Counted from the stretch's first letter, positions 12,753-25,111 are shown. The stretch: DNA of 64,000 bases from Paralichthys olivaceus (GCF_024713975.1 NC_091096.1:16836458-16900457), one strand, 5' to 3'. Notes: generated by a model not told the origin, from the letters alone. Numbers and translations are program-made.

Positions 12753-14177
12753 CCATTTAAAACTCTTGAACTTTGAACAACTGTGAGTGAGGATGCAATT
12801 TTCTTTTCTCTAAATCAGCTGAATGCAGACTAATTATAAGACAATAGTGTTGTAAACAAATGGTGAATCACAATTTCACACCTTCTGCTATGGTCCTTCA
12901 CACCTCTGTGTTTGTATTTTCAGCTTTTAACCCTCGAACTGAACAATCAAACTGATTCAAAAAAGATTTTGGGAGATAAACAGCATGCGTTCTATTGTTA
13001 TGTGAAGTAATGGCTCTCGGGGGCCATGCACTTTGAATGACACCTGCACAACCTTCGATCTTATCTGTTATCCAATAACCAGTTCCCTTTCATTACCTCA
13101 TATTTCACACATAATGGAGATTGTAAAATATATATGAGCTTTTACGTGATTAGCAGAAGCACATCAGTGTTGTTCAGCACAGAGCCCCACGCTGAGCTCA
13201 AGCTATTGGAGTTTTTCTGACTGCGTAAATTGTTATTGCAACCAATCACCAGTCAGAATTTTGTTCATTCCCACGACTCGAGTACAACAGACGATAAAAA
13301 ACAGAATGTGCAATTGAGAGATAACCGCAACCGGCTCTAACAATCTCTTACAATGTTGACTTTGCGAGTTTTGATTGTGATTACTGCAGCATTACAAATG
13401 ATGCCTGAATGTAGGCTGTCAATTTTTTTTTACTGGGGGGGGGGTTCATGTAGTTTTCTTGTCAAAATTGAGTCTTGTGAAAATCAAACAGAGACACTGA
13501 TGAGCCCCAAATTGCTGTGGATAACAGCTTCAGGTATTGCTTTTTTATCTTGTTCTTTTTAAAAAACTATTGCAACAGATCAATATTTTTAGCAGTTATA
13601 GCTTTATCAACTCATTTTGTTCATGTCACCAACAGTATGTCAGTGTGCACGAAAATGACCTCGATAGAATTAGCTCTTATATTCCTGCACATTTTCTAAA
13701 TTGTGTTCTTTTCATTTTTCCTGTGCAGGGACCTGACAGCCACTTCTCTCCTTTTAGTTAAGAGCTGACAATGACTAAAAGCTGCTAATGAGACATTGTG
13801 TGTATTCTTTCAGCAGCTCAGATTCTCCCAACAAGAGACCTTGAAGCAGGAACAGTACTAAATGCCAACATATCGTATTGTAAGTGCAGCTCTGATTGTG
13901 AAATGCAACAAAGTAAATTATGATTGAAAGAAAAGCTGAAGAAACCACACTAATCGAAATACACGTCTGTGTGTACACATTTCTGTGTGGAACTTGTAGA
14001 TACTGATGGGGGGATAAACACACAGACATGCTACACCAAGGTTGGATTTGTAAAATGTGAAATGTTTATTCAAACAATCATGCCCTTTTCCCAAAAACAA
14101 TAATAATTAAAAAAAAAAAAATCTGAAAGTGGTGTCTACTCACTGCTGTGTGTCTGGGGCTCTTTGGTGTTGGACAT
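5025..14177 (-). CDS. bco2: Beta-carotene 9',10'-oxygenase (carotenoid oxygenase family), 12 coding exons
   Basis: BCO2 cleaves carotenoids and xanthophylls eccentrically, in mitochondria in mammals. Coding exons on the minus strand: 14144-14177, 12399-12576, 11271-11482, 10596-10711, 10368-10470, 10115-10255, 7797-7957, 7321-7491, 6503-6640, 5627-5809, 5356-5466, 5025-5141. They join in frame to 1665 nt, 554 aa; human BCO2 is about 579 aa. All splice phases agree. Family marks: [20 protein letters not shown] at the N-terminal blade, and the four iron-ligand histidines H195 (TAHPHYD), H259 (YYHSF), H330 ([10 protein letters not shown]) and H547 (PYGTHGVF, seven residues before the end). GKFEFGKD favours BCO2 over BCO1. 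Exon 1 encodes only [11 protein letters not shown] plus one base, with an in-frame TAA 14 codons upstream, so a long mitochondrial leader is not visible. The exon 10 donor is a weak GTTCGC. Teleosts have several bco2 copies, and I cannot say which this is. Confidence 0.93.
5322..5348. repeat. (TTG)n microsatellite
   Basis: Nine TTG units lie in the last bco2 intron, directly next to the exon 11 donor at 5354-5355 (minus strand). On the transcribed strand it is a CAA repeat just inside the intron. Confidence 0.9.
7070..7256. repeat. Degenerate minisatellite in bco2 intron
   Basis: About seven or eight diverged copies of a 20-28 base unit resembling GAGTATTTGGTTGTGTT follow one another just past the donor of exon 8, 65 bases inside the intron. 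Confidence 0.75.
8011..8520 (+). mobile_element. 5'-truncated LINE-1 type retrotransposon, antisense to bco2
   Basis: The insert is flanked by a perfect direct repeat, AAAACTACAACTCT, at 7997-8010 and 8521-8534. It ends in a run of A just before the second copy, which are the marks of target-primed retrotransposition. Its 5' part is an open frame ending with [20 protein letters not shown] and a tag stop at about 8143. This resembles the C-terminal end of L1 ORF2 (a Trp-Pro-Phe-containing tail). The rest is 3' UTR. The target begins with AAAA, as expected for L1 endonuclease. The perfect duplication suggests a fairly recent insertion. It lies in the intron between bco2 exons 6 and 7. Confidence 0.8.
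10820..10975. repeat. CTAACC/CTTAACC-rich degenerate tract in bco2 intron
   Basis: A run of imperfect CTAACC, CCTAAC and CTTAACC words (for example around 10826-10960) resembles degenerate telomere-like or low-complexity intron repeat. The unit varies too much to be an ordinary microsatellite. Confidence 0.6.
11904..11985. repeat. Dispersed repeat fragment, copy 1
   Basis: It carries GGATCCAGGA, then a T/A-rich gap, then TTGATTTCTCAGAGAATAAT. The same order of words recurs at 60563-60640. I recall this as part of an interspersed repeat found across teleost genomes, class unknown to me. Confidence 0.55.
12700..12750. repeat. (TG)n microsatellite
   Basis: An uninterrupted TG run of about 25 units lies about 125 bases upstream of bco2 exon 2 on the minus strand, where it reads as CA. 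Confidence 0.97.
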
Positions 14178-14217
14178 GGCTCGTCGTTCTGCAGATTTGA
14201 TCAGACAAATGCAGAGG

Positions 14218-14224
14218 ATTTATA
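14218..14224 (-). promoter_or_regulatory. bco2: TATA box of bco2
   Basis: On the minus strand TATAAAT stands 41-47 bases before the bco2 start codon at 14177. This would put transcription start near 14190 and give a very short 5' UTR. It supports the choice of exon 1. An additional upstream UTR exon cannot be ruled out. Confidence 0.5.
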
Positions 14225-14229
14225 CAAGC

Positions 14230-17200
14230 CCTGAAGAAAACCTTTGGACCCAGGTTGAGGAGGTTATGTCAGACACTAAACGCAACAGTACATTGTTGAC
14301 TATGACTCAATCCCAAACCAGCCCCAACTGCTGCACCACCAAGCGTCACTTCAATGCAACTTACAATACCTGCTGCAGAGAGAATAAATGATCAGAATTA
14401 TGAGCCATGTTTGCACAAAGTCCAGTCTTCAGCAGTGCGGCTGTTGCACTTAACGGACTAAAACAACATCATGCTGTATTGAAGACGACTTGAAAGTAGC
14501 GATTCAGGACCATAAACTCCATGTAAAAATATTTACTGTCATTACAAATCAAGTGAGAAGTAGTCATTTGCTCATAGACTTCTATACAAAAGTTCTTCCT
14601 TTTCAGCCAAATATTCCTGAAGAATAGTCTCATCCACAGGCAGATATATCAATGCCTGGAAAAAGCCATCACACCTTATCAGATCTTTCTACAAGAACAG
14701 GCAGGAGTGGTACTATAATCATTCAGGGTCTCATTCAGAGGTTGAACATACTTTGGGATGATGAAAGCATTTCCAAACACTTACAGCGCACTGGAGGTCA
14801 GTCCAGCCTTTGCCCTTTGTCATTGCTTGTTGTGCCATCTTACACATTTTGTGCATCAAGACCGATAATACCTTGGATATAGCAGATGAGATTAACTCTG
14901 ATGGAGATCTTCAGGTTCTTTGTCACGATGCACTGGCGGACGAAAAACAATTGGGAATCACATCACAGACTGGATGGTTGCTTTCCTTTGCAAATATGTG
15001 TTTTGTCTGTTGTTCCTTCATGAGCATGGCTACCTGTGGCTTCGATTTCTTTTGTCTATCTAGTCATATTTTTATTACTTATTGTTTTTGACATAGTTCC
15101 CATTTAGAGACAATATAGGCTTTTGAACTGATAACAAACGGACCGTTTTTTCCTTCATCTGTACTCTACTGAATGCCCCCGCGGATCAAGTGTATCAATA
15201 CATTATGTAGAGAAAGTGAGGAGAGAGAACAATCATCACACCCATTTCTTCAAATATATGGTCCATTATCAACACTGATGTTTACTGATCCATGGTCAAA
15301 TTTATCTTAGAGATATCCAAGTTGCCACAATGACAGCTAGAGTTGATGAATCTATGTGATAAGATCACATCACATGAAGCGTTTTATTTATTGTGAACAA
15401 CTTTTAGTGTGATGGAAAATCACCAAAATATAACACATCTGAAGTAAATATTCACCGAAGGAATAAGAGCATCAGCATAATCCTCGAAATCTTCACCCTG
15501 AAGAGTTCTGGGTATTTGATTTGGCATTTATACTAAATATATTAAAACTTAACCTTGCCAGTGCTTGGTATCTTCTTTTCAGCACGACACTAGATCATTT
15601 TAATAAATTAAAATAATATGATTTTTCACTATCAACATATTGGATCCAAACATACACAAGACACACATGATTTTAACATGCCAGCATGACTGCAGACCCA
15701 AGAATTAAAGATAATACATAACAACATTCAAACCAAATCACGTTTTATCAACCGGTCTTTCAAAACACTTTATATGGTGCTTGCCCTCTTCTCCAGACTA
15801 ATGTTAGGTGCGTAAGGAATCAGGTGAGGGGCAAGTTGTGGATGGTCCACTGGGGCAGGATTGGGGGGTAATTATAGGAGCTAATGGTGCTCATGGAGCA
15901 TAAGGATGCAGGGCTGTTGCTATCTGCATTGGAGGAGGGAGAAAGGTCTGGCAAGAAAGAGGCAAATAGAACGGGGGGCAAGTTGTTGGCCTTGACCCCA
16001 ACACCTCATACATGTCAGTCTAGTGGGGTGAAGTGTCTTGGGGTTACTTCTCCCTGGTCTGTTACAGTTTAAGAGGCTTTCTTGGTTGCTGCAGATTACA
16101 ATGTACAGTACGTTAGCTCTCAAAGGCAATCACACTAACCTTTAACCAGAGACAAAATAATTATTAAAAAATTATTTTTTTTATAATTATATAATATAAT
16201 TATATATAATTTATATTTTCCCGCTTTTGGGTTATGACATTGCTGCTTCCATCTCCATGATCATAAAACCATGAAACAACACTAAATAAGAAGATGTTTG
16301 CGTTTCAGTACCTAGCTCTGGGACAACAAAACCCACACTTTAACCTGTTCATTATTTTTTTTTTTTTTTTAAACTGGGTTTACAAAGTGAACTATCATTA
16401 ATTGATTGACTCAGGCAACGGTTTACTCCCATACCTGTTTCCCAGCATTTTCAGTGGACAGGCTTTCACTTTCCATTTGCAATCCTATGTGCTGCGTTGT
16501 CTTTTCTACCGTCCCTGTGGACACATAACATTCAAAAACCATGAGAATGACTAGGAGATAAATTTGATGCACTGTGCTTCAAGTCACCTTAGTAATAAAG
16601 TGATTTATTTATCTTGTAATATCATACAGTGTAAGATTTTATTTTAGACAGAAAAAGTGCAGGTTAGAAAGGGTGTGCATCCTTGATCGAAAATATTGGA
16701 CGAAGTAGAAAGATGGAGAACTTACATTTTTAAGTTGTTTCATTCATTATCCTGTTTCATGTGCACTTCCTGCATTTCTTTGGGATGGTCCTTAAAGGGA
16801 TAGTTCACCCAAAAATGAAAATTCACTCACCACTATGCAGATGGAGGGGTGGTGAAGTGTTTGAGTCCCAAAAACACTTTTGGATTCTCAGGGGTAAACA
16901 CAGTTGCAGCCAAATACAATACAATACAATGTTAAAAATTAGACTCAAAACGAGGCGTTTACACCATGCTACAATGTACCCTGTGAGTACCCTTGGACGA
17001 GAGGTGTACAAATATGAACACAGCTCCAGAGGAGCATATCAGAGGACATTTAGGCTAAAAAATGGTGTTAATGACGCAGTTTCAAACTTGGGCTTATGGA
17101 AACTTGGATGCAGAAATGCAGTGGACAAGGCAAAGGGATAGGTGCTGGTTTGGGATTGGGCCTGCAACATTAAACCGGGGATCATGGCTATCGAGCTACA

Positions 17201-20200
17201 GTAAATTGAGCTGTTGTCCCGTGTGGCTTCAATCTGACCTCAAGTCAATCTTAAGATATTCCCTTTCAGCTACCATTCTTGTTATTCATTCCACTCACCG
17301 AGATACATGCAAGACAATGACCAAAGGCCAAACCGAACAAAGATGAGAAACAAAAACACCTGAAGATGTCAAATACCAAAAGTGGTTAACCACCAGTTGT
17401 TGGCAGCAGGGCAAATCGGAGCTAGCTTAGCAACCTATGGGGACCTAAAGGAACTGTTCAGCTTTGGACCATTTAGAGTGCTATTCTGGTTGTGTTGTGC
17501 GTTGATGGGACAAATACAGGTCAATGTAGTTTTGTTTGCTAAAAGCCCACCTAACAGCCATGTCTAAGGCAAGTCAAGGCCAGATACAACTCACTTAATG
17601 GTACATTAAGGATTTTTAGTTCGAAGGTAACAGGTCTAGGTAATCCCATTAAAAGGGTCAAACGTCCTTACACATCTTTAATCATTACAGCCTGATATTA
17701 TGTTGCTGCAAGAGACAAGCAATGGTCAGTCAATGCTTTGTGTGCTGGCTGGGCAAAGCTTATCAAGCTAATTTTGTAGCTAAGGCTAAAAAAAATCCCT
17801 TTTAACCAGTTCACAACTTTAGTGATCCCAATGGTGGGGATCTTTTTTTTGGATTTACTTTGGCATTTCAATTCCAAGTTAAGATTGTATAAAAAGGTTA
17901 TAATTGCTAGAGACATGGAAATCTTCTTTGACTCTGATAAGATATTTTCAACTCATTGCGACTCAATACAGTTTTTAAAAATAATATATGTGAATATTTG
18001 GAGACTATCTCCTACAGAAAGTTTTTTTTCTTGTTTGCCAAGTACAAAATTATACTAATTTCTATCTTGATTCTTAACTCATCTGGACACTTATCATCCT
18101 GTTCTGGTTTCAGATCATAGTCCAATCTCATTGGACTTTTCAACTTGCTGATTTAGATAACAAAGGACAAAAGGTTCTGTGTTTTGACGCAGCGTCTCTG
18201 AAAGATGAGGCTTTTTATAAGCAGATGGAGGAACATTCTTTCTCACATCAAATGATAGGGGTGATGTGAACAATTCGATCTTTTAGGAAAGCCTAAAGGG
18301 TTATGAGATTGCACAAAACATCCTTCACATCAGCTTGGCACAAAGCACAGGAAGAAGCCCTGAAAGATGTAGAGACTAAGCATTGAAAGCAAACATGCTA
18401 ATTGCCACTGCTTTATGATGCACGCCACTGTTTGCATTGTGTGGCTTTCAAATAGATTTCTTAATGTTAGCAAAGAAAATACATTTAGTACATTTCTCCA
18501 GTATCTACTTAGAAAATGAGTTCATTCAATCACCACACAGAGGGCCCTGTTTTCAAGGCTTAAAGTATTTATAATTATTTTTCATCAATCTAGTCTTTGT
18601 TGTTATTGTATACTATATATGTAAACAGTGTTTTTTTCTGCAAATGACCTTTAGTAGTCCACGTAGACTGTGCACATTTGCAGAATTTATCTAATCTCAC
18701 TAGTTGTCTAGCTTCTGCAGTTTGTGTCATGTAATCTTGGTCCCTTTACACATTTTATCTAAATCAAATTATATGAAATGCTGATATCCTGCATAATTTC
18801 TAACTAACAAATCATCATTTGGGAAAAATAATCAAAAGTAACTTTTAAAATATAGGTTTAAAAAGAGTTAATAAATATTTCTTAAAAGACACTCAGTGTT
18901 CACTCAAGTAACCTGCAAATTGGAAAAACATGGCCAAGTCAGAAACAGATGTGGCAGCTCTAAAAACAACTGACTTTGAGTAGCTCCTCAGAGATTTGTG
19001 TATTAATGTGAGACATGTGTCAGTGCAGAATAACAATACTCAAAAGCAGAACATTCATATGTGAAAATAGGCAGACTAATACAGTAAAGTGGCAACACTT
19101 TTTGTAAAGGATTAATGAAAATGACAAGAAAGTAGAAAGAGTAGACAAAAAAAATGTGATGCCCGTCACTATCTATTTAGTGTTTAAAAAATGTAAAGTG
19201 TGGTTGTGCTTTTAACATTCTAAGCAGAGTAAGGTGGATACAAAATGCAGAAACAACAATAGCATCTTATCATATGCATTTAGAATTGATTAATTCAGAG
19301 TTAATTTGTTATAGAAACCCTTTTAATTACTGACACATGAGCATACCAGGCACAAACTACAGATCAGATAAACTGTTCAAGCTGTAAGCACTTTTAGACG
19401 CACTGTGTGTGTGAGACAGGCAGCGCGCTATGGTTGCACCTAGTGCCACTTCCCCTGCTACTCTCTCCCACTAAACACAAAAGAAATAAAAACCTGACAA
19501 GTACATACAAGACCTGTAGGAAGACCAGTTCGGTCATGATCAGCTTATCAAATTTAATTAAATCAGTAGCTCCCAACCTGGAAGCTTTTGAGGCGCGACA
19601 AGCCAAACATGTTGAGAAACAGCGAATTAAAACCACAGTAAACAAAGACATCAAAATGAAATAAACATATGCACTGACAATTGAAAAGCAAAGGCAGGGG
19701 ATGCCGTCTGTTAGCATCAGTAGGACGGATGGTGATAAAAGCAAATCAGCAGTAGACAGCTGATGTTTGGATTTACTTCAGCCCCGTGGCTCAAAACACA
19801 TCGCCTGTGTCAAATAAAGCAGCCACTGGAAAATACAGCTGTATATTCTTAAAGGCAAAAAAAAAAAAAGCTACACAACGTGGACATCAGTGGGCTCAGG
19901 ATGGGCTGAACATTAGACTGTCACGACACACCAAAAGATCCAGCGCACTATGCTCAGGCACAACACACACCAGTAGTGGTAGTGTGGGATACAAAGAGGT
20001 ATGCAAGTTAAAAACCACAGCTGACTGCACCCAACAGCCCCAACCTGCCACGATAATATTTACACATTATTGCAAAATCTTTCTCCTTTGCTCCACATGG
20101 AGAATGGCAATGGCCGGCAGGGTTTACTGCCTGAAAGTGATATAAACCAACCATAAACCTCACACACAGTGTCATTCAGAGTTCAGCAGCTGCTCTGATA

Positions 20201-22060
20201 GGGGAAGGCAGGCTGAGGTGTACCTGTTACAGACCACCGGGGTGGGGGTTCACTCATTGATCAGCCGTGATAATAGTAAGCCTCATTTCAGAACATAAAA
20301 CACTGCATCTGACTGCAAATAAACATATCTCAGCAGTAAGGAGCAGATTTTGGTGATCAGAGGTTATAAGTGTCAGGTAAGGCTGACATGTTTTACTACT
20401 AGACCAACATTTAACTGAGAACATTTTCCTCATCTAGTCTCACCTTATTTTCCTGTTTAATGTACTGATCCTAGTTCAGTGTGAACCTCAGTTTGTTACC
20501 TTGTGTCATCTGCCCATTATGAATTTAACGAATGCATATGTAATCAGAAAATAAGGGAGCATCTGGACAATGCTCTGTAATAAGCTTAACAATGTTTTAC
20601 AGATTTGATGAGTAATTTTAATTAGCTTTCCATTAATTGAATATCACAGCTTTAGAGAAGCTTACACATGCACAGCAAGCACATTCAGACACACATACAC
20701 ACAGGCTGAATGTGTCGATAGCTTGTTGTTGATGCCTTTCTTGTGTAAGTATTTTCTCTAGTCTGTAATCTACAGATGTGTAACCATTTCCAGACTTGGA
20801 TTAAAACAGTGAATTCATTAGTTTTAAGTTGTAAAGCATCCACGAGGTGTACGATGGACTTCGTACTATTTTCAATGTCTGGTCTGACCTCTTTTTTAAA
20901 TGCTGCAGCCCAGTTAGATTGAGCTAAATTTACAAAGTTTAGATGTGTTTTCTTGCAGCAAAGATACAGAAGAGAGCAACAAATCTGTGTCTTTTTTTAA
21001 AAGAATATAACTCAGTTTGGTGTCTAAACAGATAAATTGTTCCATCTAGTGGTGAGCAGGGAAATTAAACGAGTCATGAGCAAAAAGTCCAGTGAGTTCA
21101 TCTGAAGGAGAATCACGAAAATGTTGTTTTTAATGTTGAACTAGTCCAGAGATACAGCTCTTAAAACAGCAGGGGAGGGGAATCTGGCCTCAGTGACATC
21201 ATCTTTTCGAAACAGAGTTCTCTCATTATAACATCATTATAAACAAACACATTGTGTTCACACACTGACTATTCCTCAGCACCTATTCTACTGACTCAAC
21301 ATGCTTATTGCATATTTTCTTCAACTTTATTTTGTTGAATTTCACCCAAGCTGCCTCTGACAGATTTATGTCTGCATGCTGAGTCACCTCAGGCCTGCAC
21401 ACTCTGACATTTTCATACCTCAGGAGTTGTGTGTGTGCCCTCCAAGTCTCATAACTTATTAAACTTCTGCTTGTTCAGGTAGTTATTACCAACCTCATGA
21501 TACATGGGTCAGTGTTTAGAGCGGTGCACTTAACTTCATGTTGTCAAATGTGCTGTATAGAAAAATACTGAGAATGTCTCAATATGAAACATATTGAGTT
21601 ACATGTTCGATTATACATCTGGTCACGGAAAACCTTTCACTCTCCCGGTGCTGCAGAATTCACAGCAGATTTTCACTGTGTACGTTGTAAGATGCCAAAA
21701 AAAGGATGGCGTTCCTGTCAATATAATCTGCACCGATGACACCATCTGTTTCTCATTGTCCTGGTTATTTATCATCGTAATGCCTCTTAGTTTGATTTTT
21801 GTTTTATATTAAGGAGTAAACAGGTCAGTGCCAGTAATCCAGATGTTGGCTTCCCATGCTGTTATGCAAGCAGTTAATCCCAGGTTTCAGGGAAGAGACT
21901 GTCATGAAAAGCAGTAAAGGTAAGTTTAAATGCAGCATATGTATGATTTGCCTCCTGCATTCTGCAAAAACAATACACATGCTCTGTATGTATAAAAAAA
22001 AAAAAAGCTGTAAACACACATGTGCAACACATGGTAGTGGAGCATGCATTATCATGACAC
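14230..22060. other. Gene-free interval between bco2 and the elastase gene
   Basis: I found no exon with family resemblance in this stretch of nearly 8 kb. Visible contents are the transposon-like fragment at 16792, several A/T-rich runs (16170-16220, 16359-16370, 19858-19869) and short random frames. Some parts (17380-17560, with GCTAGCTTAGCAACC words) look repeat-derived. Confidence 0.5.
16792..17060 (+). mobile_element. Fragment of a non-autonomous DNA transposon
   Basis: It starts with TTAAAGGGATAGTTCACCC followed by AAAAATGAAAATTC, a terminal sequence I recognise from very common fish repeats. The matching inverted end was not found downstream, so the element is truncated or decayed and its right boundary is a guess. 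Confidence 0.6.
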
Positions 22061-22068
22061 AGAGTTCA

Positions 22069-22095
22069 TGGGAAATGTCCCAGAAAATGCACCTG
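22069..22095 (-). promoter_or_regulatory. PTF1-like acinar site (E-box plus TC-box)
   Basis: CACCTG at 22090-22095 and TGGGAAA at 22069-22075 read on the minus strand as CAGGTG followed by TTTCCCA, with starts 21 bases apart, two helical turns. This is the bipartite arrangement bound by PTF1 (PTF1A, an E-protein and RBPJL) in promoters of pancreatic exocrine enzyme genes. It lies about 150 bases before the expected start site of the elastase gene. The pattern is seen directly; binding is inferred. Confidence 0.6.
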
Positions 22096-22214
22096 TGCGA
22101 CTCGAGTACTGGCCTTCATTGCCATTGGTCCATTTTCACCCACTGGAAACCATTGATAAACCAATAGTAGAGTGTTTTCTCCCATTTGGAGCGGGCGTTG
22201 CCTGTGGTGGAAAG

Positions 22215-22222
22215 TTTAAAAG
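22215..22222 (+). promoter_or_regulatory. TATA-like box of the elastase gene
   Basis: TTTAAAAG lies 44-51 bases before the start codon at 22266, implying a start site near 22247 and a UTR of about 20 bases. This is usual for pancreatic protease genes. Confidence 0.6.
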
Positions 22223-22265
22223 CGAGTGTGTGTCCTGCTGTCCCTCAGCAGAAGCATCAATCAAC

Positions 22266-25096
22266 ATGATCCCCATTGTGCTGGCCTCAGTGCTCATCGC
22301 TAGCGGTAAGAACATCTGGCATTCTCCAAGTCTGTGTGGAATTGTTTGTGCGTGTTCTCAAATTTGTGTGAGTGAGTGTGCGTGCACAAATCTCACCACA
22401 CAAGGAGCTCAGTTCTCAATTCTCTGCAATTCTGTACTGAAAAGGAAAATAATGTGGTTTGTGCCTGATGTAGGAGTATAAAATAATTTCTCTTTCTCCT
22501 CTCTCATGTCCACCACACATGTCCACCATCTCCCCCTTATGAAGCCCTTGGGTGCGGCACCCCATCCATTGAGCCCATGAATTCCCGTGTGGTCAATGGA
22601 GTCGATGCCAAGCCCCACAGCTGGCCCTGGCAGGTATGCTAATATACGCACACATCTGTCAATGGTCTTTTTTTTAAATGTATTTACTGGTAAGTCTGGA
22701 GGGTCCAGCATCTGGCTATTATATGTTAGACCCAGTGGTTATTAAAAGCTATAAATATTTAAATGGTGTTTTTTATTTAAATCAGCAAATTATGACATGT
22801 CCATGCATCCACATACCTGCCTCTTACTGGGTCCTTTGCCATCTCCAGATCTCCCTGCAGTATGAGAGGGACGGTCAATGGAGGCACACGTGTGGGGGAT
22901 CTCTGATTGCTGCCAACTGGGTCATGACAGCTGCACACTGCATCAAGTACGAGCAGCAGAGGAACATAAATAAACAAACAAACAAACAAAAAAAAACCTT
23001 ACACATCACATACAAAAATATCTCATTGTGACTATATTGTACTTTTTCTGAACCACACTACTAATCTTATTCTCAACCCTGAATTATTCACAATCCTTGA
23101 TGAAATGAGGGTTAGAAAAGTTATGATGTCCCTCTCAAAAAAAAAAAAAAAAAAATTTAACTCATCAAATCATCAGATTGTCTCTGCACCCTGGCCTCAA
23201 AACTCTGCTCTGTCCTGCAGCACCAAGCTCTCCTACAGGGTGTTTGTGGGCAAACACAACCTGTTGGAGGAGGAGCCTGCCTCTCAGGCCATCCTGCCTG
23301 AGAAGATGATTGTCCATGAGAAATGGAACTCCATCTTCGTGGCCCTCGGGTAAGACAAGCACCGGCGTGTACAGTACAGAATGCACGGCTGGGTCTCCTG
23401 CTGTGACATACAGTCCATCATAATCTAATACGGTCGGTGTTCGATGTGACAAAGAGTACTGAGGCTCAGACTTGATTCATTCACTTCGGTCCAGCTCCTG
23501 CTTTTGACACAAGTTCTCCATCTTCATTCATCTCAGATTCCGCTACAACATAAATAAAGACAACAGTGGAGCTTTTTCAAAATGCTACGACGTTGTTCAC
23601 CTTTAAATACGCAGCTGGCCAAGTTTTTCCCACAGTGGAAACCTAGAGAGATAAGATTTTCCTTTCAGTTGATTTATTTGTATGTGCAGATATGGTACAG
23701 TACAGGTTGCACTCATGCATTTGCTTCAAATAACATTGTATGAACTTAATTTATTCCCAAGGCTTTTACTTTTGTTTTACTGTTTATTATTTGTGTGTCT
23801 ACCTCAATATACTTCAGAATTAAAGGTTGAATGAATAAATAAATAAATGACTTTTCTCTCTGCTTGTCTTTCTTTCAGAAACGACATTGCTCTGATCAAG
23901 CTGTCAGAGCCTGTGACTTTGAGTAACCAGGTGCAGCTGGCATGTATCCCTGCTGCCGGCACTCTTCTCCCCAACCTGTACCCCTGCTACATCACCGGAT
24001 GGGGCAGGCTGTACAGTAAGTTGTTTTGGAGGGCTGTTGCTGTGTTTATGTGCCTGTCATTGCATTTTCTCTCAGCTTTGCATCTCAGAAATGTCTTCAT
24101 GCTAGTGTCCTCAAGAGTTCTAGACTTGTGTGCCGGCGTGATGTTTTTTGGATTTATAACTAGCGTGAGTGTCTGTGTGATCAGAGTTACCCAGGGAAAC
24201 CTCCAAAGTTGGGACGAAAATCACATTCATGTCATTTTCGCAGAAACTTTTTTCCCGAGGAAGGTGGTGGGGGGGTTACTTCTAAATTGAAAATTTGGGG
24301 CTCGGGGGAAATGCTATAAAGCAGATTTGACAGACGGCTAGTGTATGTGGATGGTAATAGACTCTGCCTGTGTGTTTTAGCTGGAGGCCCCATCGCTGAT
24401 AAGCTGCAGCAGGCTCTGATGCCTGTGGCTGATCATGCCACCTGCTCCCAGCCTGACTGGTGGGGTTTTGCTGTCAGGGACAGCATGGTGTGTGCCGGCG
24501 GGGATGGAATCGTGGGTGGATGCAACGTAAGCTTGTTTTTCATGTGTTTTAATGTGATTGAGCAAAGAAAAATGAAGTTCAAGTTATTTTTTAAATGAAT
24601 GGCAATGTTGCCCTCAATGATGCCCCTCGAAAAAATGTGTACAGAAAGGTAGTGAGTGTGTTCAAATGAAGATGGGAGGGGGATTTTTCTTTATGTTCCA
24701 ATTATACTTGAACAAACATTGGTTGTCAGAGTTGCACCTACCAGTCTCCCAGTACCTCCACCAAATGAATAAAACACAAGCTCACCGCCTCTCTCTCCGT
24801 GTCCAGGGAGACTCTGGCGGCCCCCTTAACTGCAAGAACAGCCAGGGAGCCTGGGAAGTCCACGGCATTGCCAGCTTCGTCTCCGGCCTTGGCTGCAACT
24901 ACGTGAAGAAACCCACTGTCTTCACCCGTGTCTCTGCTTTCAACGACTGGATCGACATGGTGAAAAAAAAACACACGCACACGCAAGCAGTATTAATATC
25001 TGTTCTGAATTAACATTTCCATTGTCTTAATGCCGTTCCCCTTTTTTCAAAGAATTACTAAATCTTTTGTCTTCTCAGGTTATGATGAACAACTAA
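22266..25096 (+). CDS. Pancreatic elastase-type serine protease (CELA3/CTRC-like), 8 exons
   Basis: This is a secreted digestive protease zymogen. Exons: 22266-22305, 22545-22633, 22849-22946, 23221-23349, 23879-24015, 24381-24526, 24807-24959, 25079-25096. They join to 810 nt, 269 aa; CELA3 and CTRC are about 268-270 aa. It has a signal peptide at about residues 1-16, an activation site R28/VVNG, and the catalytic triad H73 (TAAHC), D121 (NDIAL) and S216 (GDSGG). S1-pocket positions 189/216/226 (chymotrypsin numbering) are G210, V238 and T250. Val and Thr at 216 and 226 are elastase-like and should favour small aliphatic side chains. C17 and C141 can form the propeptide disulfide, as in CTRC and CELA2 but not human CELA3. 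The last exon encodes only VMMNN. It resembles fish ela3l, but the paralogue is not certain. Confidence 0.92.
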
Positions 25097-25111
25097 AGAA
25101 GATGAAGTCTC

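Noticed and set aside
16435..16476. Candidate bco2 first exon (MESESLSTENAGKQ or MLGN before a CAG/GTATGG donor)
   Set aside because: It needs a non-preferred acceptor within exon 2 to stay in frame. The exon at 14144-14177 has the right phase with the strong acceptor and its own TATA box.
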